From a bacterium Scap17 (GTDB lineage Bacteria; Pseudomonadota; Gammaproteobacteria; Pseudomonadales; Halomonadaceae): a stretch of 64,000 nt of DNA. The position numbers were made by a program, and so were the translations under genes. Below the pieces are notes generated by a model that worked only from the letters and a program-made list of their open reading frames with translations, did no database searches and had not been told where the DNA came from. Shown piece by piece: positions 18,317 to 26,820 of the stretch (its first letter is position 1; each line of letters starts with the position of its first letter). Location of the stretch: positions 1,860,001-1,924,000 of the forward strand of contig VINJ01000001.1 of the NCBI GenBank assembly GCA_013376735.1. Reading direction: 5' to 3'.

Positions 18317-18356
18317 AGGCGCTATCCAGCCAAGCGTGCGTGGCTGGATAGCGCCT
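18317..18356. repeat. Perfect 16-bp inverted repeat in a divergent promoter region
   Basis: AGGCGCTATCCAGCCA and its exact reverse complement flank an 8-nt spacer (18333-18340). It lies between the divergent TauE gene (start 18212) and the response regulator (start 18520), where no gene ends. There is no adjacent T tract on either strand. Confidence 0.75.
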
Positions 18357-18519
18357 AGGAGATTCGAGCGGCTTCGCGTGTTGGTGAAATTGCATGTTGC
18401 TGTCTTTTCAGCTAGAGATCAGCTTTCCCCTATAGGATGGTGAGGCTTACCATGGCATGTTGGTTTAGCCATATGCCGCAGTGTTCAGTGGGTGTTTTGT
18501 GGATCAGGAGAAAGCTGGC

Positions 18520-19194
18520 ATGAAGCTGTTGTTGCTTGAAGATGATGACCTGCTGGCGGAAAGCCTGGCCGAGCTGCTTGAGGACAATGGTTATCGACTG
18601 GATGTCTCCTCCAATTTGAATGATGCGCAAGCCTTCATGGCAACCGAGCAGTACGCGCTGGCCATTCTGGATCTGGGACTACCGGACGGCTCCGGGTTGG
18701 ATTTGCTCAAGCGCTGGCGTCAAGGTCAGGTGGATATTCCGATACTGATTCTCACGGCCCGTGACACGTGGGAAGACAAGGTCGTCGGTTTGCGCAGCGG
18801 GGCAGATGATTACCTGACCAAGCCATTTCATGAAGCAGAGTTGCTGGCACGTCTTCATGCGCTGCTTCGGCGTCGTCAAGGGGCAAGTCATGGGTATCTT
18901 CAGGTGAGCGGAATTCAGCTGGATGAAGAGGCGCAGCGTGTGTGCTGTGATGGAGAGCAGTGGGCGAGCTTGACGGCCACCGAATTTCGCCTGTTACGGT
19001 ACCTCATGCATCATCCAGACAGAGTGCACTCCAAGACACAGTTGCTGGATCAGCTATATGCCCTGGAGCAGGACGCCGCGGCGCCCAATCTGGTAGAAGT
19101 CTATATCGCTCGCCTTCGCCGCCGCCTGGGCAAGGACTTGATACAGACCCGCCGCGGACAGGGGTATCTGCTTGTTTCACATCGATCGTCGTAG
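18520..19194 (+). CDS. OmpR/PhoP-family response regulator (copper locus)
   Basis: A 224-residue response regulator. The receiver domain (residues 1-115) has the acidic cluster EDDD at 7-10, the phospho-acceptor Asp in AILDLGLPDGSG (about 51), Thr in ILTARD and Lys in YLTKPF. The C-terminal winged helix (about 125-224) contains LTATEFRLLRYLMHHP and VEVYIARLRRRLG. AGGAG precedes ATG 18520; a longer frame from 18481 is less likely. It overlaps the kinase gene by 23 nt. Its position before copAB suggests a CopR-like role, but the sequence is closer to PhoP/QseB. Confidence 0.9.
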   Translation: MKLLLLEDDDLLAESLAELLEDNGYRLDVSSNLNDAQAFMATEQYALAILDLGLPDGSGLDLLKRWRQGQVDIPILILTARDTWEDKVVGLRSGADDYLTKPFHEAELLARLHALLRRRQGASHGYLQVSGIQLDEEAQRVCCDGEQWASLTATEFRLLRYLMHHPDRVHSKTQLLDQLYALEQDAAAPNLVEVYIARLRRRLGKDLIQTRRGQGYLLVSHRSS

Positions 19195-20506
19195 CCTTCG
19201 TTTTCGCCTGCTGACCCGCCTGGGAGGTGCATCCCTCGCGGTGGTGTTGTTTGCCTGGTATCTGCATGGCTTCTTTCTCCACGAGCTGGCGAAGGACTTT
19301 CTTGGGGAGCGTCTCAAGGATGAGGCATCGCATATCGTCACCTTGCTCAAGAAGGATGAGCGGCCTGTTGCCCAGCTCATGGCAGCGGCCCGTGAGGAAT
19401 CTCTGAGCTTTCATCATTTCTATGTGTTGCGAGTCGGGGAGAAGGTCAGTACCTCGTTGCCTGCCTTGCCGACGCAGATGCTCCCTTTGCTTGAGGGCAA
19501 GGGGGATGCGTTATTCATGCATCAGTTTCAGCAACAGCCACTGTTGGTCTATCGGCACGTCTTCGATATCCGCGGGGACGCGGTGCAATTGTTGATTGCC
19601 GAGAATTTCTCGCCAGTGGAGCAGGGCTTGACCCGAGTTCATTGGTGGATCGCCGCCAGCGCCATCCTGTTGTGGGGGATTCTGATATCACTCAATCTGC
19701 TGGCGGTAAGGCGGGGGCTCAAGCCGTTGAGTGTCCTGCGCCATCAATTGAGTGAACTTCAGTCCGGGTATCGAAAGCGGATTGTGCTTGAGGCCCCTTC
19801 CGAGCTTGATGCGCTGGTATCACAGCTCAACACCTTGCTGGATGAGTTTGATCTTAGGTTGACTCGTTCACGAGAGTCTGTGGCGAATCTGTCCCATGCG
19901 CTCAAGACACCTCTGGCGGCACTGACACAGGTGCTGCGTGGCAAGCGACCGATCAATGAGGTACGTCGTGGCAAGATGCTGCAACGTGTAGAGACGATTC
20001 ATTCCCAGCTGGAGACAGAACTCAGGCGAGCCCGCATTGCTGGCCCGCGCGCCGGTCAGACAACACGCCCGGTTGAAGAGGCCCAGCGCTTGATCGAGAT
20101 GTTCCAGGGGATCTATCCGCAGCGTACCTTCTTGCTGGAGTGTCTGGGCGTATCTAATGAGCATGCGGATAGCTGGGTGAATGTCGAGACACAGGATTTC
20201 ACCGAAATGCTCGGCATATTGCTGGATAATGCGGGCAAGTGGTCTGTCAATCAGGTGCAATGCCGATTGACGATAGAGAGTGACCAGATCGTGCTCTGCG
20301 TCGAGGATGATGGTCCGGGGGTGCCGGAGGCACAGTTGGCCCATCTTGGCGAGCGTGGGTGGCGTCAGGACGAAACTCACCCGGGTTATGGGTTGGGGCT
20401 CTCCATTCTTGCCCATCTCGTCAAGCATTACGCTGGTTGCGTGAGCTACTCAACAGCCGGCGCAGGGGGATTGAGAGCCGAGGTGCATCTGTCCACACGC
20501 AAATAG
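19172..20506 (+). CDS. PhoQ-like sensor histidine kinase (copper locus)
   Basis: A 444-residue membrane kinase with an N-terminal transmembrane helix (about 15-32), a periplasmic sensor of about 130 residues, a second helix (about 160-180), then HAMP and kinase domains. The H box NLSHALKTPLAAL resembles PhoQ more than classical CopS. The N box is LLDNAGKWS, with EDDGPGVP and GYGLGLSI for ATP binding. The start appears to be TTG 19172 inside the response regulator gene, 7 nt after GGGG, implying coupled translation. Copper sensing is inferred from the following copAB; no obvious His/Met cluster is seen in the sensor. Confidence 0.85.
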   Translation: MFHIDRRSLRFRLLTRLGGASLAVVLFAWYLHGFFLHELAKDFLGERLKDEASHIVTLLKKDERPVAQLMAAAREESLSFHHFYVLRVGEKVSTSLPALPTQMLPLLEGKGDALFMHQFQQQPLLVYRHVFDIRGDAVQLLIAENFSPVEQGLTRVHWWIAASAILLWGILISLNLLAVRRGLKPLSVLRHQLSELQSGYRKRIVLEAPSELDALVSQLNTLLDEFDLRLTRSRESVANLSHALKTPLAALTQVLRGKRPINEVRRGKMLQRVETIHSQLETELRRARIAGPRAGQTTRPVEEAQRLIEMFQGIYPQRTFLLECLGVSNEHADSWVNVETQDFTEMLGILLDNAGKWSVNQVQCRLTIESDQIVLCVEDDGPGVPEAQLAHLGERGWRQDETHPGYGLGLSILAHLVKHYAGCVSYSTAGAGGLRAEVHLSTRK

Positions 20507-20590
20507 GCACTCCATTCAGGTTCGTTTCAGCTTGCCGTGGCTTCATCCATGTCATGACTCTTCATTCATGACTCGGGAGCAGCAACGGCC

Positions 20591-22543
20591 ATGGCACCAA
20601 AACCGTCTGAATTTTCTGTATCACGTCGTCAGTTGCTCAAGGGAGGTTCTGCCCTGGGGCTGGGCGCAATGGTGTCAGGCGTGGCACCCGCCTGGGCCAA
20701 CCCCTGGGGGCGCACATCAGGTTACTCCCAAGGGGTTGAGCATGGGCCCGAGATCTCTCTTGTCATTCGACGTGAAGACATCGACATTGCCGGGCAATTC
20801 GCTCGTCCTATCAGCATCAATGGCAGTAGTCCCGGGCCCATGGTGCGCTTGAAGGAGGGGCAGGATGCTGTCATCAAGGTGACAAACCTGCTCGATGAGC
20901 CAACCTCCATTCACTGGCATGGCATCATACTTCCTCCGGAAATGGACGGCGTGCCGGGTATCAGCTTCGCAGGGATAGCACCGGGCGAAACCTTTACCTA
21001 CCGGTTTCCTGTCACTCAGAGCGGTACCTACTGGTATCACAGTCATTCAGGCCTCCAGGAGCAGGAAGGCCACGCAGGTCCATTGATCATCGACTCCGCA
21101 ACACCCGAAGCCTTCACCTATGATCGTGAGCATGTCCTGCTGCTGACTGACTGGACATTCGAAGACCCCAAGTCCGTATTTCGCAATCTCAAGACCATGG
21201 AAGGCTACTATAACTACCAGGAGCGCACCGTCGCTGATTTCTTTGCGGATGTACGACGGGGTGGTTGGGTGGACACGATCGAGTCGCGCAGCATGTGGGC
21301 AGAGATGCGCATGAGCTCACGGGATATTGCCGATGTCACCGGCAGTACCTATACATATCTTCTCAATGGTCATTCACCAGAAGAAAACTGGAGCGCGCTA
21401 TTCAAGCGTGGGGAAACAGTGCGTCTGCGTGTCGTCAATGGCTCGGCAATGAGCTACTTCGATTTACGCATTCCCGGCTTGAAGATGACCGTGGTGGCGG
21501 CAGATGGTCAGCCAGTGCAACCGGTTGAAGTGGATGAGTTCCGTATTGCCGTGGCGGAAGCCTACGATGTGCTGGTGACACCGGAAGATGACAAGGCGTA
21601 CACCATCTTCGCCGAAGCCATGGACCGCAGTGGCTACGCGCGAGCCACGTTGGCACCCCGCCCCGGAATGGAGGCGCCCGTACCTGAACGACGGCAGATC
21701 GCTGATCGCGGGATGGAGGCCATGGGCGCTCATGCTGGAATGGACCATTCGCAGATGGCAGGCATGGATCATTCGCAGATGGCGGGCATGGATCATTCGC
21801 AGATGGCGGGCATGGACCATTCGCAGATGGCGGGCATGGACCATTCGAAGATGGCAGGTATGGACCATTCGAAGATGGCAGGCATGGACCATTCGCAGAT
21901 GGCGGGCATGGACCATTCGAAGATGGCAGGCATGGACCATTCGCAGATGGCAGGTATGGACCATTCGCAGATGGCGGGCATGGACCATTCGCAGATGGCA
22001 GGTATGGACCATTCGAAGATGACTGGCCTGCAAGCCGATGCAGCCCAGGGCGGCATGCTGATGGCGGGTGCTGCTCAGCAAGGGGCTCGTTATGACCAGG
22101 CAGGAATCGGTCTGGACCAGTCGCTGCGTCGTGTACTGGTCTATCAGGATCTCAAGGCCTATTCACCATGGCCGGACAGACGTGGGCCCATGCGCGAGAT
22201 GGAGTTGCATCTGACCGGCAATATGGAACGTTATATGTGGTCCTTCGATGGCAAGAAGTTCAGTGAAGTCAATGGCCCTATTCATTTTCATAAAGATGAG
22301 CGCCTCCGTCTCATCTTGATCAATGACACCATGATGGAGCATCCCATTCATTTACATGGGATGTGGATGGAGCTCGAGAATGGCCACGGTGACCTGATCC
22401 CTCGCAAGCACACCTTGAATGTCAAACCCGGTGAGCGCGTCTCAGCGTTGATCACTGCCGATGCAGAAGGTAGCTGGGCTTTCCATTGTCATCTTCTGTA
22501 CCACATGGATGCAGGTATGTTCCGTGTCGTAAAGGTTTCCTGA
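20591..22543 (+). CDS. copA: Multicopper oxidase CopA with expanded Met/His repeats
   Basis: A 650-residue periplasmic multicopper oxidase of the copper-resistance CopA family. A Tat signal (SRRQLLKGG, then a hydrophobic stretch ending near AWA) is at the N-terminus. Copper ligands are in HWHG (108-111), WYHSHSG (about 148-154), HPIHLHGMW (about 583) and [14 protein letters not shown] (near the C-terminus). Between the second and third cupredoxin domains are 12 tandem copies of MDHS(Q/K)MAG, residues 384-479, a likely Cu(I)-binding segment. It oxidises Cu(I) and sequesters copper. Start ATG 20591 has GGAG about 12 nt upstream. Only 9 nt separate it from copB. Confidence 0.94.
   Translation: MAPKPSEFSVSRRQLLKGGSALGLGAMVSGVAPAWANPWGRTSGYSQGVEHGPEISLVIRREDIDIAGQFARPISINGSSPGPMVRLKEGQDAVIKVTNLLDEPTSIHWHGIILPPEMDGVPGISFAGIAPGETFTYRFPVTQSGTYWYHSHSGLQEQEGHAGPLIIDSATPEAFTYDREHVLLLTDWTFEDPKSVFRNLKTMEGYYNYQERTVADFFADVRRGGWVDTIESRSMWAEMRMSSRDIADVTGSTYTYLLNGHSPEENWSALFKRGETVRLRVVNGSAMSYFDLRIPGLKMTVVAADGQPVQPVEVDEFRIAVAEAYDVLVTPEDDKAYTIFAEAMDRSGYARATLAPRPGMEAPVPERRQIADRGMEAMGAHAGMDHSQMAGMDHSQMAGMDHSQMAGMDHSQMAGMDHSKMAGMDHSKMAGMDHSQMAGMDHSKMAGMDHSQMAGMDHSQMAGMDHSQMAGMDHSKMTGLQADAAQGGMLMAGAAQQGARYDQAGIGLDQSLRRVLVYQDLKAYSPWPDRRGPMREMELHLTGNMERYMWSFDGKKFSEVNGPIHFHKDERLRLILINDTMMEHPIHLHGMWMELENGHGDLIPRKHTLNVKPGERVSALITADAEGSWAFHCHLLYHMDAGMFRVVKVS
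21740..22027 (+). repeat. 24-bp x 12 in-frame tandem repeat in copA
   Basis: Twelve uninterrupted 24-bp units encode MDHSQMAG or MDHSKMAG (the last is MDHSKMTG), in the order Q4, K2, Q1, K1, Q3, K1. Units differ at a few positions (cag/aag; gcg/gca; ggc/ggt; gat/gac), so the array is long enough to vary in copy number by slippage or recombination. Confidence 0.97.
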
Positions 22544-22552
22544 GGAGTCATC

Positions 22553-23335
22553 ATGTCAATCAGTCAGCATTCATTTCGTCTTGCCTGCGTGACGGTATGT
22601 CTATTCTCCAGTGCTGGTGCCTCCCAGGCATTTGCCCAGGATGGATATGATGCCCCGGCGTCATGGCCATCGCCCATGGCCGAACATCTCCAGTGGAGCG
22701 CAGTTTTCGATCGCCTGGAATATAGCCTTCCGGACAAGGGAGAGGACTCCCTGGTGTGGGATTTTCAGGCCTGGTATGGCGGAGATACCCACCGCGTCTA
22801 TCTCAAGTCAGAAGGGGAGAATGTCCAAGGCGATGGTGAAGAAGCCGAGTTTGAATCCCTTGAGCTTCTCTACAGTCGCCTGGTTGCCGATTTCTGGGAG
22901 TTCCAGGTTGGAGCTGGCTATCAGGGTGGTGTGTTCAACGATGATCATGATGAAGGCGTATATGGGGTCTTCGGCTTTCAGGGGACCGCCCCCTACCGGA
23001 TCGAGACGGATGCCGCAGTGCAGTACCGAGAGGAAGGTATCGTGACTGCCAGCCTGGAGCTTGAACATGATGTGCGCCTGACCCAGCGCTGGTATCTACA
23101 GCCACGTAGTGAAATGGTGTTCGCTGCCAATGAGTCCAGGCAGCAGGGGATTGGGACGGGCCTCAACTCAGTACGAATCGGCTTGCGTGCACGCTATGAG
23201 ATAACTCGGCGGGTAGCGCCTTACGTCGGCATGTACTGGCAGAGAGAGTATGGCGAAACCGCCGATATGCAGCGTGAAGAAGGTGAGGATGTGGAGGATA
23301 CGGCTGTCGTGGTCGGTGTGCGCATGATGTTCTAG
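22553..23335 (+). CDS. copB: Copper resistance outer-membrane protein CopB
   Basis: A 260-residue CopB-family protein. The N-terminal signal peptide ends near ASQAFAQ. The mature part alternates polar and hydrophobic residues in beta-barrel fashion and ends in Phe (VVVGVRMMF), typical of outer-membrane barrels. WDFQAWYGGDTHRVYLKSEG and GFQGTAPYRIETDAAVQY are hallmarks of the family (PF05275). The Met-rich N-terminal region of Pseudomonas CopB is missing, so most copper binding here may rest with CopA. GAGGAG precedes the ATG, and the gene is surely co-transcribed with copA. Confidence 0.92.
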   Translation: MSISQHSFRLACVTVCLFSSAGASQAFAQDGYDAPASWPSPMAEHLQWSAVFDRLEYSLPDKGEDSLVWDFQAWYGGDTHRVYLKSEGENVQGDGEEAEFESLELLYSRLVADFWEFQVGAGYQGGVFNDDHDEGVYGVFGFQGTAPYRIETDAAVQYREEGIVTASLELEHDVRLTQRWYLQPRSEMVFAANESRQQGIGTGLNSVRIGLRARYEITRRVAPYVGMYWQREYGETADMQREEGEDVEDTAVVVGVRMMF

Positions 23336-23543
23336 AGGAGTCAGGATGGCAGTGACATTTTTCAATTGAATAGCGGTGGTGTAGTTGCGTGATCATGTTT
23401 TACATGAATATGCAGAATGGCCTTTTGATTGGGAGACTATGTCTTATGGTTTTGTACAATGTGATGATAATCTATTCTATTTTCAGGATGTTTTCAGGTT
23501 GTGTTGCCATGATGATAAGTGAACCCATAAAGAGATGATTTTC

Positions 23544-23954
23544 ATGAAAACATCAACGCTGTTACTTGCTGCTACCATGACTTTTTTTACCGCTGTGACG
23601 CAGGCCAATGATGAGCATAGCCGTCTTCCGACTCTTTCGGCTGGAGTTTCAGAAACATATGGACTTGTGGCTGGAAAGCCATTGCGTTTCCAAATAGCCG
23701 TTGAACATGATGCAGTTCTAAAGATCAGCAGTCGACATTTTGCAGCTGATTCGAGTAAGAACAACCTGATGACTGCTGTGCTACGAGACCCACAAGGAAA
23801 TGTCGTCGCGACAGCCTCTGATGATAATGGGCATTTTTCACTGGAGCAGGATGTCCAAGAAGGCTATTACCAATTGGAGGTCGCAGGAAATTCAATAAGT
23901 GGTTCGGCTGACGAAAATGGGCGTAGCTATTCTCTAAATGTTGCTTTTGAATAA
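23544..23954 (+). CDS. AT-rich secreted protein of unknown function
   Basis: A 136-residue protein with a signal peptide (MKTSTLLLAATMTFFTAVTQA, about 21-22 residues). The mature part is a single beta-rich domain reminiscent of bacterial pre-peptidase C-terminal (PPC) domains: LRFQIAVEHDAVLKISS, VLRDPQGNVVATASDDNG, LEQDVQEGYYQLEVAG. The resemblance is weak. The start at 23544 is chosen because an upstream ATG (23535) directly abuts the purine stretch. The gene and its flanks are clearly AT-rich compared with copAB. It is followed by the terminator at 24073-24098. Confidence 0.65.
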   Translation: MKTSTLLLAATMTFFTAVTQANDEHSRLPTLSAGVSETYGLVAGKPLRFQIAVEHDAVLKISSRHFAADSSKNNLMTAVLRDPQGNVVATASDDNGHFSLEQDVQEGYYQLEVAGNSISGSADENGRSYSLNVAFE

Positions 23955-24072
23955 GAGGTGGTTATGGCGAAAGATGATCAATGATAGGTTTAATGTAAAT
24001 TGCTGAGCGATATTTGAAAATTATTCATTGATGTTGTGTTGTAAATAAGGCGTCACTCTGGATCGTGTTGAT

Positions 24073-24098
24073 GGCCGGCATTCGTCGGCCTTTTTTTT
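24073..24098 (+). terminator. Rho-independent terminator ending the cop region
   Basis: GGCCG / CGGCC stem with an 8-nt loop followed by eight T residues. It lies 118 nt after the AT-rich secreted protein gene and before the cytochrome gene. Confidence 0.8.
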
Positions 24099-24154
24099 CG
24101 CTTTGGTTGACAGCCTTGTCATTGACTATTCTTGCCGTCTAAAAGGGGGGCGAC

Positions 24155-24886
24155 ATGAAGAAATTATTGTTGGGGATGTGTCTGGCATTCATGGTGCTGC
24201 TGGCAGCAGGGGCCGGAGTCATTTACTCCGGCGTCGTCAGTGTCGCGGCAGATGATCCGCATGGGTCATGGGTCCATGGAATTCTTGAAACGGCGCGTGA
24301 ACGTTCGATCGAAAGCCACGCGAGTGATATCGCCGCGCCACCCCTCGATGATGAAGCCATGAAAGTGGCGGGGGCCGGCAATTATGCATCGATGTGTGCC
24401 TCCTGCCATCTCGCGCCAGGCATGCAAGAGACAGAGCTCAGCAAGGGGCTTTACCCCAGTCCACCGAATTTTGTATCTTCGGATATGCATGGTGAGCCTG
24501 AAGAGCGCTTCTGGGTCATCAAGCATGGGATAAAAGCCAGCGGAATGCCGGCATGGGGCAAGAGCATGCAGGATGAATATATCTGGCAGATGGTCGCTTT
24601 CATGCAAGAGCTACCGGACATGAGTGCTGCTCGTTATACGGCTCTTGTGGCAGCAAGTGATGGTCATCAACATGGCGGAGGCGAGACTGCACAATCACCG
24701 TCATCGCATCATGACGATGACACCCGCCAACCACATCACGCTAGGGAAGCTGATGGGCCTGCTGATTTACAAGACAGCCATGAGCCGGAGGGCAGTCATG
24801 AGCCGAAAGAGAATCATGAGCCGAAGGACAGTGGCCGGGCTGAGGATCATCCTCACTCATCACATGATGCAGAGCATCAACATTGA
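24155..24886 (+). CDS. Membrane-anchored c-type cytochrome with His-rich tail
   Basis: A 243-residue protein. A hydrophobic N-terminus (residues 4-26) acts as signal or anchor. One haem site CASCH (about residue 86) and a likely distal Met ligand in ASGMPAWG (about 130) mark a single class-I cytochrome c domain ending near 155. From about 165 on the tail is disordered and His/Asp/Glu-rich, with HEP repeats (SHEPEG, SHEPKE, NHEPKD) and an ending HSSHDAEHQH, suggesting metal binding. The strong site AAAAGGGGGG precedes the ATG. Its place after copAB suggests a role in copper handling or electron transfer to periplasmic copper proteins; this is inference. Confidence 0.82.
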   Translation: MKKLLLGMCLAFMVLLAAGAGVIYSGVVSVAADDPHGSWVHGILETARERSIESHASDIAAPPLDDEAMKVAGAGNYASMCASCHLAPGMQETELSKGLYPSPPNFVSSDMHGEPEERFWVIKHGIKASGMPAWGKSMQDEYIWQMVAFMQELPDMSAARYTALVAASDGHQHGGGETAQSPSSHHDDDTRQPHHAREADGPADLQDSHEPEGSHEPKENHEPKDSGRAEDHPHSSHDAEHQH

Positions 24887-24941
24887 GGCCAGGGCCAGCA
24901 TCAGGCATCGGAAGTGACGTACACGGCCAGCCGCAAACAAC

Positions 24942-25442
24942 ATGACCTGCCTGACAGGCGTACGATGCCAGAGCCGGCCTCAGCTTGAAGAGGTGGTGCA
25001 CGGCGACATTCTCGATGTGCTGGCAGAGACGCCGGCATCCTGCGTGGCGATCAGCTGTCGCATCAGTGCCAACTGGCAGCAGGGCGAGCAACTCGCGAGA
25101 CTCGTCGAGGTGATTCTTCGTCATCCACGCCTGCGAATCGTGATCGATGCCTGTGATGTCGAACGTCTGCCGTTGTCCACGCGCATCGTGTCGGGCAGCG
25201 GTCGCCATCAACTGGCCTGGCAGACCCTGTCACGTCACATGCTGGAGCCGGAATGGGGCATGCATGCCGTCCACTGGCGGGGCGAGAAGCCTGATAGGCC
25301 GGCATGGGTCAGCGCCTGTGAACCTGCGACGCTGACCCGATGTCTTGCCCGCCAGTTGCCTGGTCATGAGGTGCGTTGTCTGCCGCCCCTGATCCCGCAG
25401 GACCCCGGCTTCACGCTCGTCATCACGCCACGCACGCCCTGA
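24942..25442 (+). CDS. Hypothetical protein
   Basis: A 166-residue open frame with GC-rich third positions like the neighbouring genes, so probably coding. It has no signal peptide, membrane helix or motif I recognise. Several Cys residues are scattered along it (about 4, 9, 34, 39, 70). There is no clear ribosome site before ATG 24942, so a later start is possible. It lies 55 nt after the cytochrome gene and may be its operon partner. A weaker frame on the opposite strand (24741-25211) was rejected. Confidence 0.45.
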   Translation: MTCLTGVRCQSRPQLEEVVHGDILDVLAETPASCVAISCRISANWQQGEQLARLVEVILRHPRLRIVIDACDVERLPLSTRIVSGSGRHQLAWQTLSRHMLEPEWGMHAVHWRGEKPDRPAWVSACEPATLTRCLARQLPGHEVRCLPPLIPQDPGFTLVITPRTP

Positions 25443-25529
25443 TTCCCCCGCACGTTCTCATTCTCATGCCGGCCATCGGCGTGAGCTGATGTGTGAGCCA
25501 ATTCGCGAGCAGAGGCATGCCGTGCCGAA

Positions 25530-26756
25530 TCACGCCGTCTGGGTAGCTTCCTCGACCCGCTCGGCGCGTTCGGCACGCTTGAGCATGCGATAGCGAGAGC
25601 GCACCTCGTCACGTTCTAGGTAGCAGCCTTGCAACCAGCGGCTGCCGCTGTCGCCCTCGAAGGCATCGCGGGCGTGCAGCAGGCGGCGATTGTCGAAGAT
25701 GACCATGTCGCCGGGGGCATAGGTGAAGCGCATGGCGAAGCGCGGCTCACGCAACATGCGCTGTAGCGTCATCAGTGCCTCATAGGCGGTCTCGGTCTGC
25801 TCGAACGGCGCCATCATCGGCCCGCGCAGGAAGTCGGCGATTCGCACCTCCAGCAGTTCTCCTGCCTGACCCAGCACGATCATCGGCGAATACCAGACAT
25901 GATCGGTATTGCGCGAGGTATTGGCGTAGCGCCAGTGCACCGTGGTGAGTGTCGCGTAGGCCTCGGGGTGTTCTTCCTTCAGCGCCGCCGCGATGGCGAA
26001 GCCATCCATCATCACCGCCATGCCGCCTTCCACGGTGTTCTCGAGACAGTAGAGGCATTGCAGGCCCGGCTGATATTCCCGGGTCGGCAGGTCCACATGC
26101 GGCGGCAAGGCGATGGAGGTATAGGCGTTCGAATCCGGGTTCTGGATTGCGCGGACATTGAAGAGGTGGCCGAAGTTGGTGGTGCGGATCGAGCCGATGC
26201 GCTCGGCGACCTTTTCGATGGCGCCTTTTTCCGTCGGCAGGTTGCGCAGGCGCACCAGTCCCTTGCCGAGCAGTTCGTGCAGGGTCGGATACAGAATCTC
26301 CGCCTCCTGCGCGCTGCCATGATCGGCCTCGGCCAGGCGGGCGGCATCGATGGTCGGCGGCTGTTCCAGCTGCTCACCGTGCCAGAGCGTCAGCGGCGGC
26401 AGTTCCGGCGGCAGCGCGTCCTGGTTGTCATAGTCATTGGCGCGCAGGAAGCCCGGGTGGAAGCGCAGGCGGCGGTCTTCTGGCGTGAACAGTACGCTGA
26501 GTGCGCCGTCCTCATCGATGCTGGCCTCGGCGATTTCCGGCCAGGCGGGAATCTGGGAGAGGTCCAGAATGCGTTCGCGCGTCGCCGGATTGACGGTGGT
26601 ATCGTCCGCGGCGTTCTCGCGCAACCAGACACTATGAAAACGGCTGACGCGGCCATCGCTCCAGGTCACGCTCAGATAGCGTGCTTCGTGAACGACCTTC
26701 ACGAGAGTCTCGTCAATTGGCCAGCTGTCGTAATCGGGTGTGATCGGGAGCGCCAT
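25530..26756 (-). CDS. Gamma-butyrobetaine-dioxygenase-like Fe(II)/2-oxoglutarate enzyme
   Basis: A 408-residue enzyme with the layout of gamma-butyrobetaine hydroxylase: an N-terminal DUF971-like domain (about 15-105) and a C-terminal TauD/TfdA dioxygenase domain (about 135-395). The iron ligands His/Asp are in PPHVDLPTRE and the distal His is probably in RRLLHARDAF; RWLQGCYLERDEVRSR carries the 2-oxoglutarate-binding Arg. The N-terminal domain lacks the zinc-binding Cys cluster: the WLRDNC...C region reads WLRENAADDTT. It may act on gamma-butyrobetaine or another trimethylammonium compound. AAGGA precedes the ATG. A GlxA/AraC regulator lies just upstream on the same strand. Confidence 0.78.
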   Translation of the reverse strand: MALPITPDYDSWPIDETLVKVVHEARYLSVTWSDGRVSRFHSVWLRENAADDTTVNPATRERILDLSQIPAWPEIAEASIDEDGALSVLFTPEDRRLRFHPGFLRANDYDNQDALPPELPPLTLWHGEQLEQPPTIDAARLAEADHGSAQEAEILYPTLHELLGKGLVRLRNLPTEKGAIEKVAERIGSIRTTNFGHLFNVRAIQNPDSNAYTSIALPPHVDLPTREYQPGLQCLYCLENTVEGGMAVMMDGFAIAAALKEEHPEAYATLTTVHWRYANTSRNTDHVWYSPMIVLGQAGELLEVRIADFLRGPMMAPFEQTETAYEALMTLQRMLREPRFAMRFTYAPGDMVIFDNRRLLHARDAFEGDSGSRWLQGCYLERDEVRSRYRMLKRAERAERVEEATQTA

Positions 26757-26820
26757 GGAGAGTCCTTCCTTCTGTCAGGTGAGCGATTCCCCGACAGAAT
26801 GGCAGCCCACGGCGCTCGCT

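Noticed and set aside
21740-22027. Possible CRISPR-like array
   Set aside because: Units are contiguous without spacers and encode a Met/His repeat inside copA.
21464-22081. Repetitive minus-strand frame (MVHTCHLR-type repeats) and other frames across the copA repeat
   Set aside because: They arise only because a 24-bp in-frame repeat keeps all six frames open. CopA is the real product.
24741-25211. Minus-strand frame of 156 codons over the cytochrome tail and hypothetical gene
   Set aside because: It overlaps the clear cytochrome gene, has antisense-like composition and no ribosome site.
26120-26145. GTTCGAATCC-like tRNA T-loop sequence
   Set aside because: It lies within the dioxygenase coding sequence and no tRNA cloverleaf can be drawn around it.
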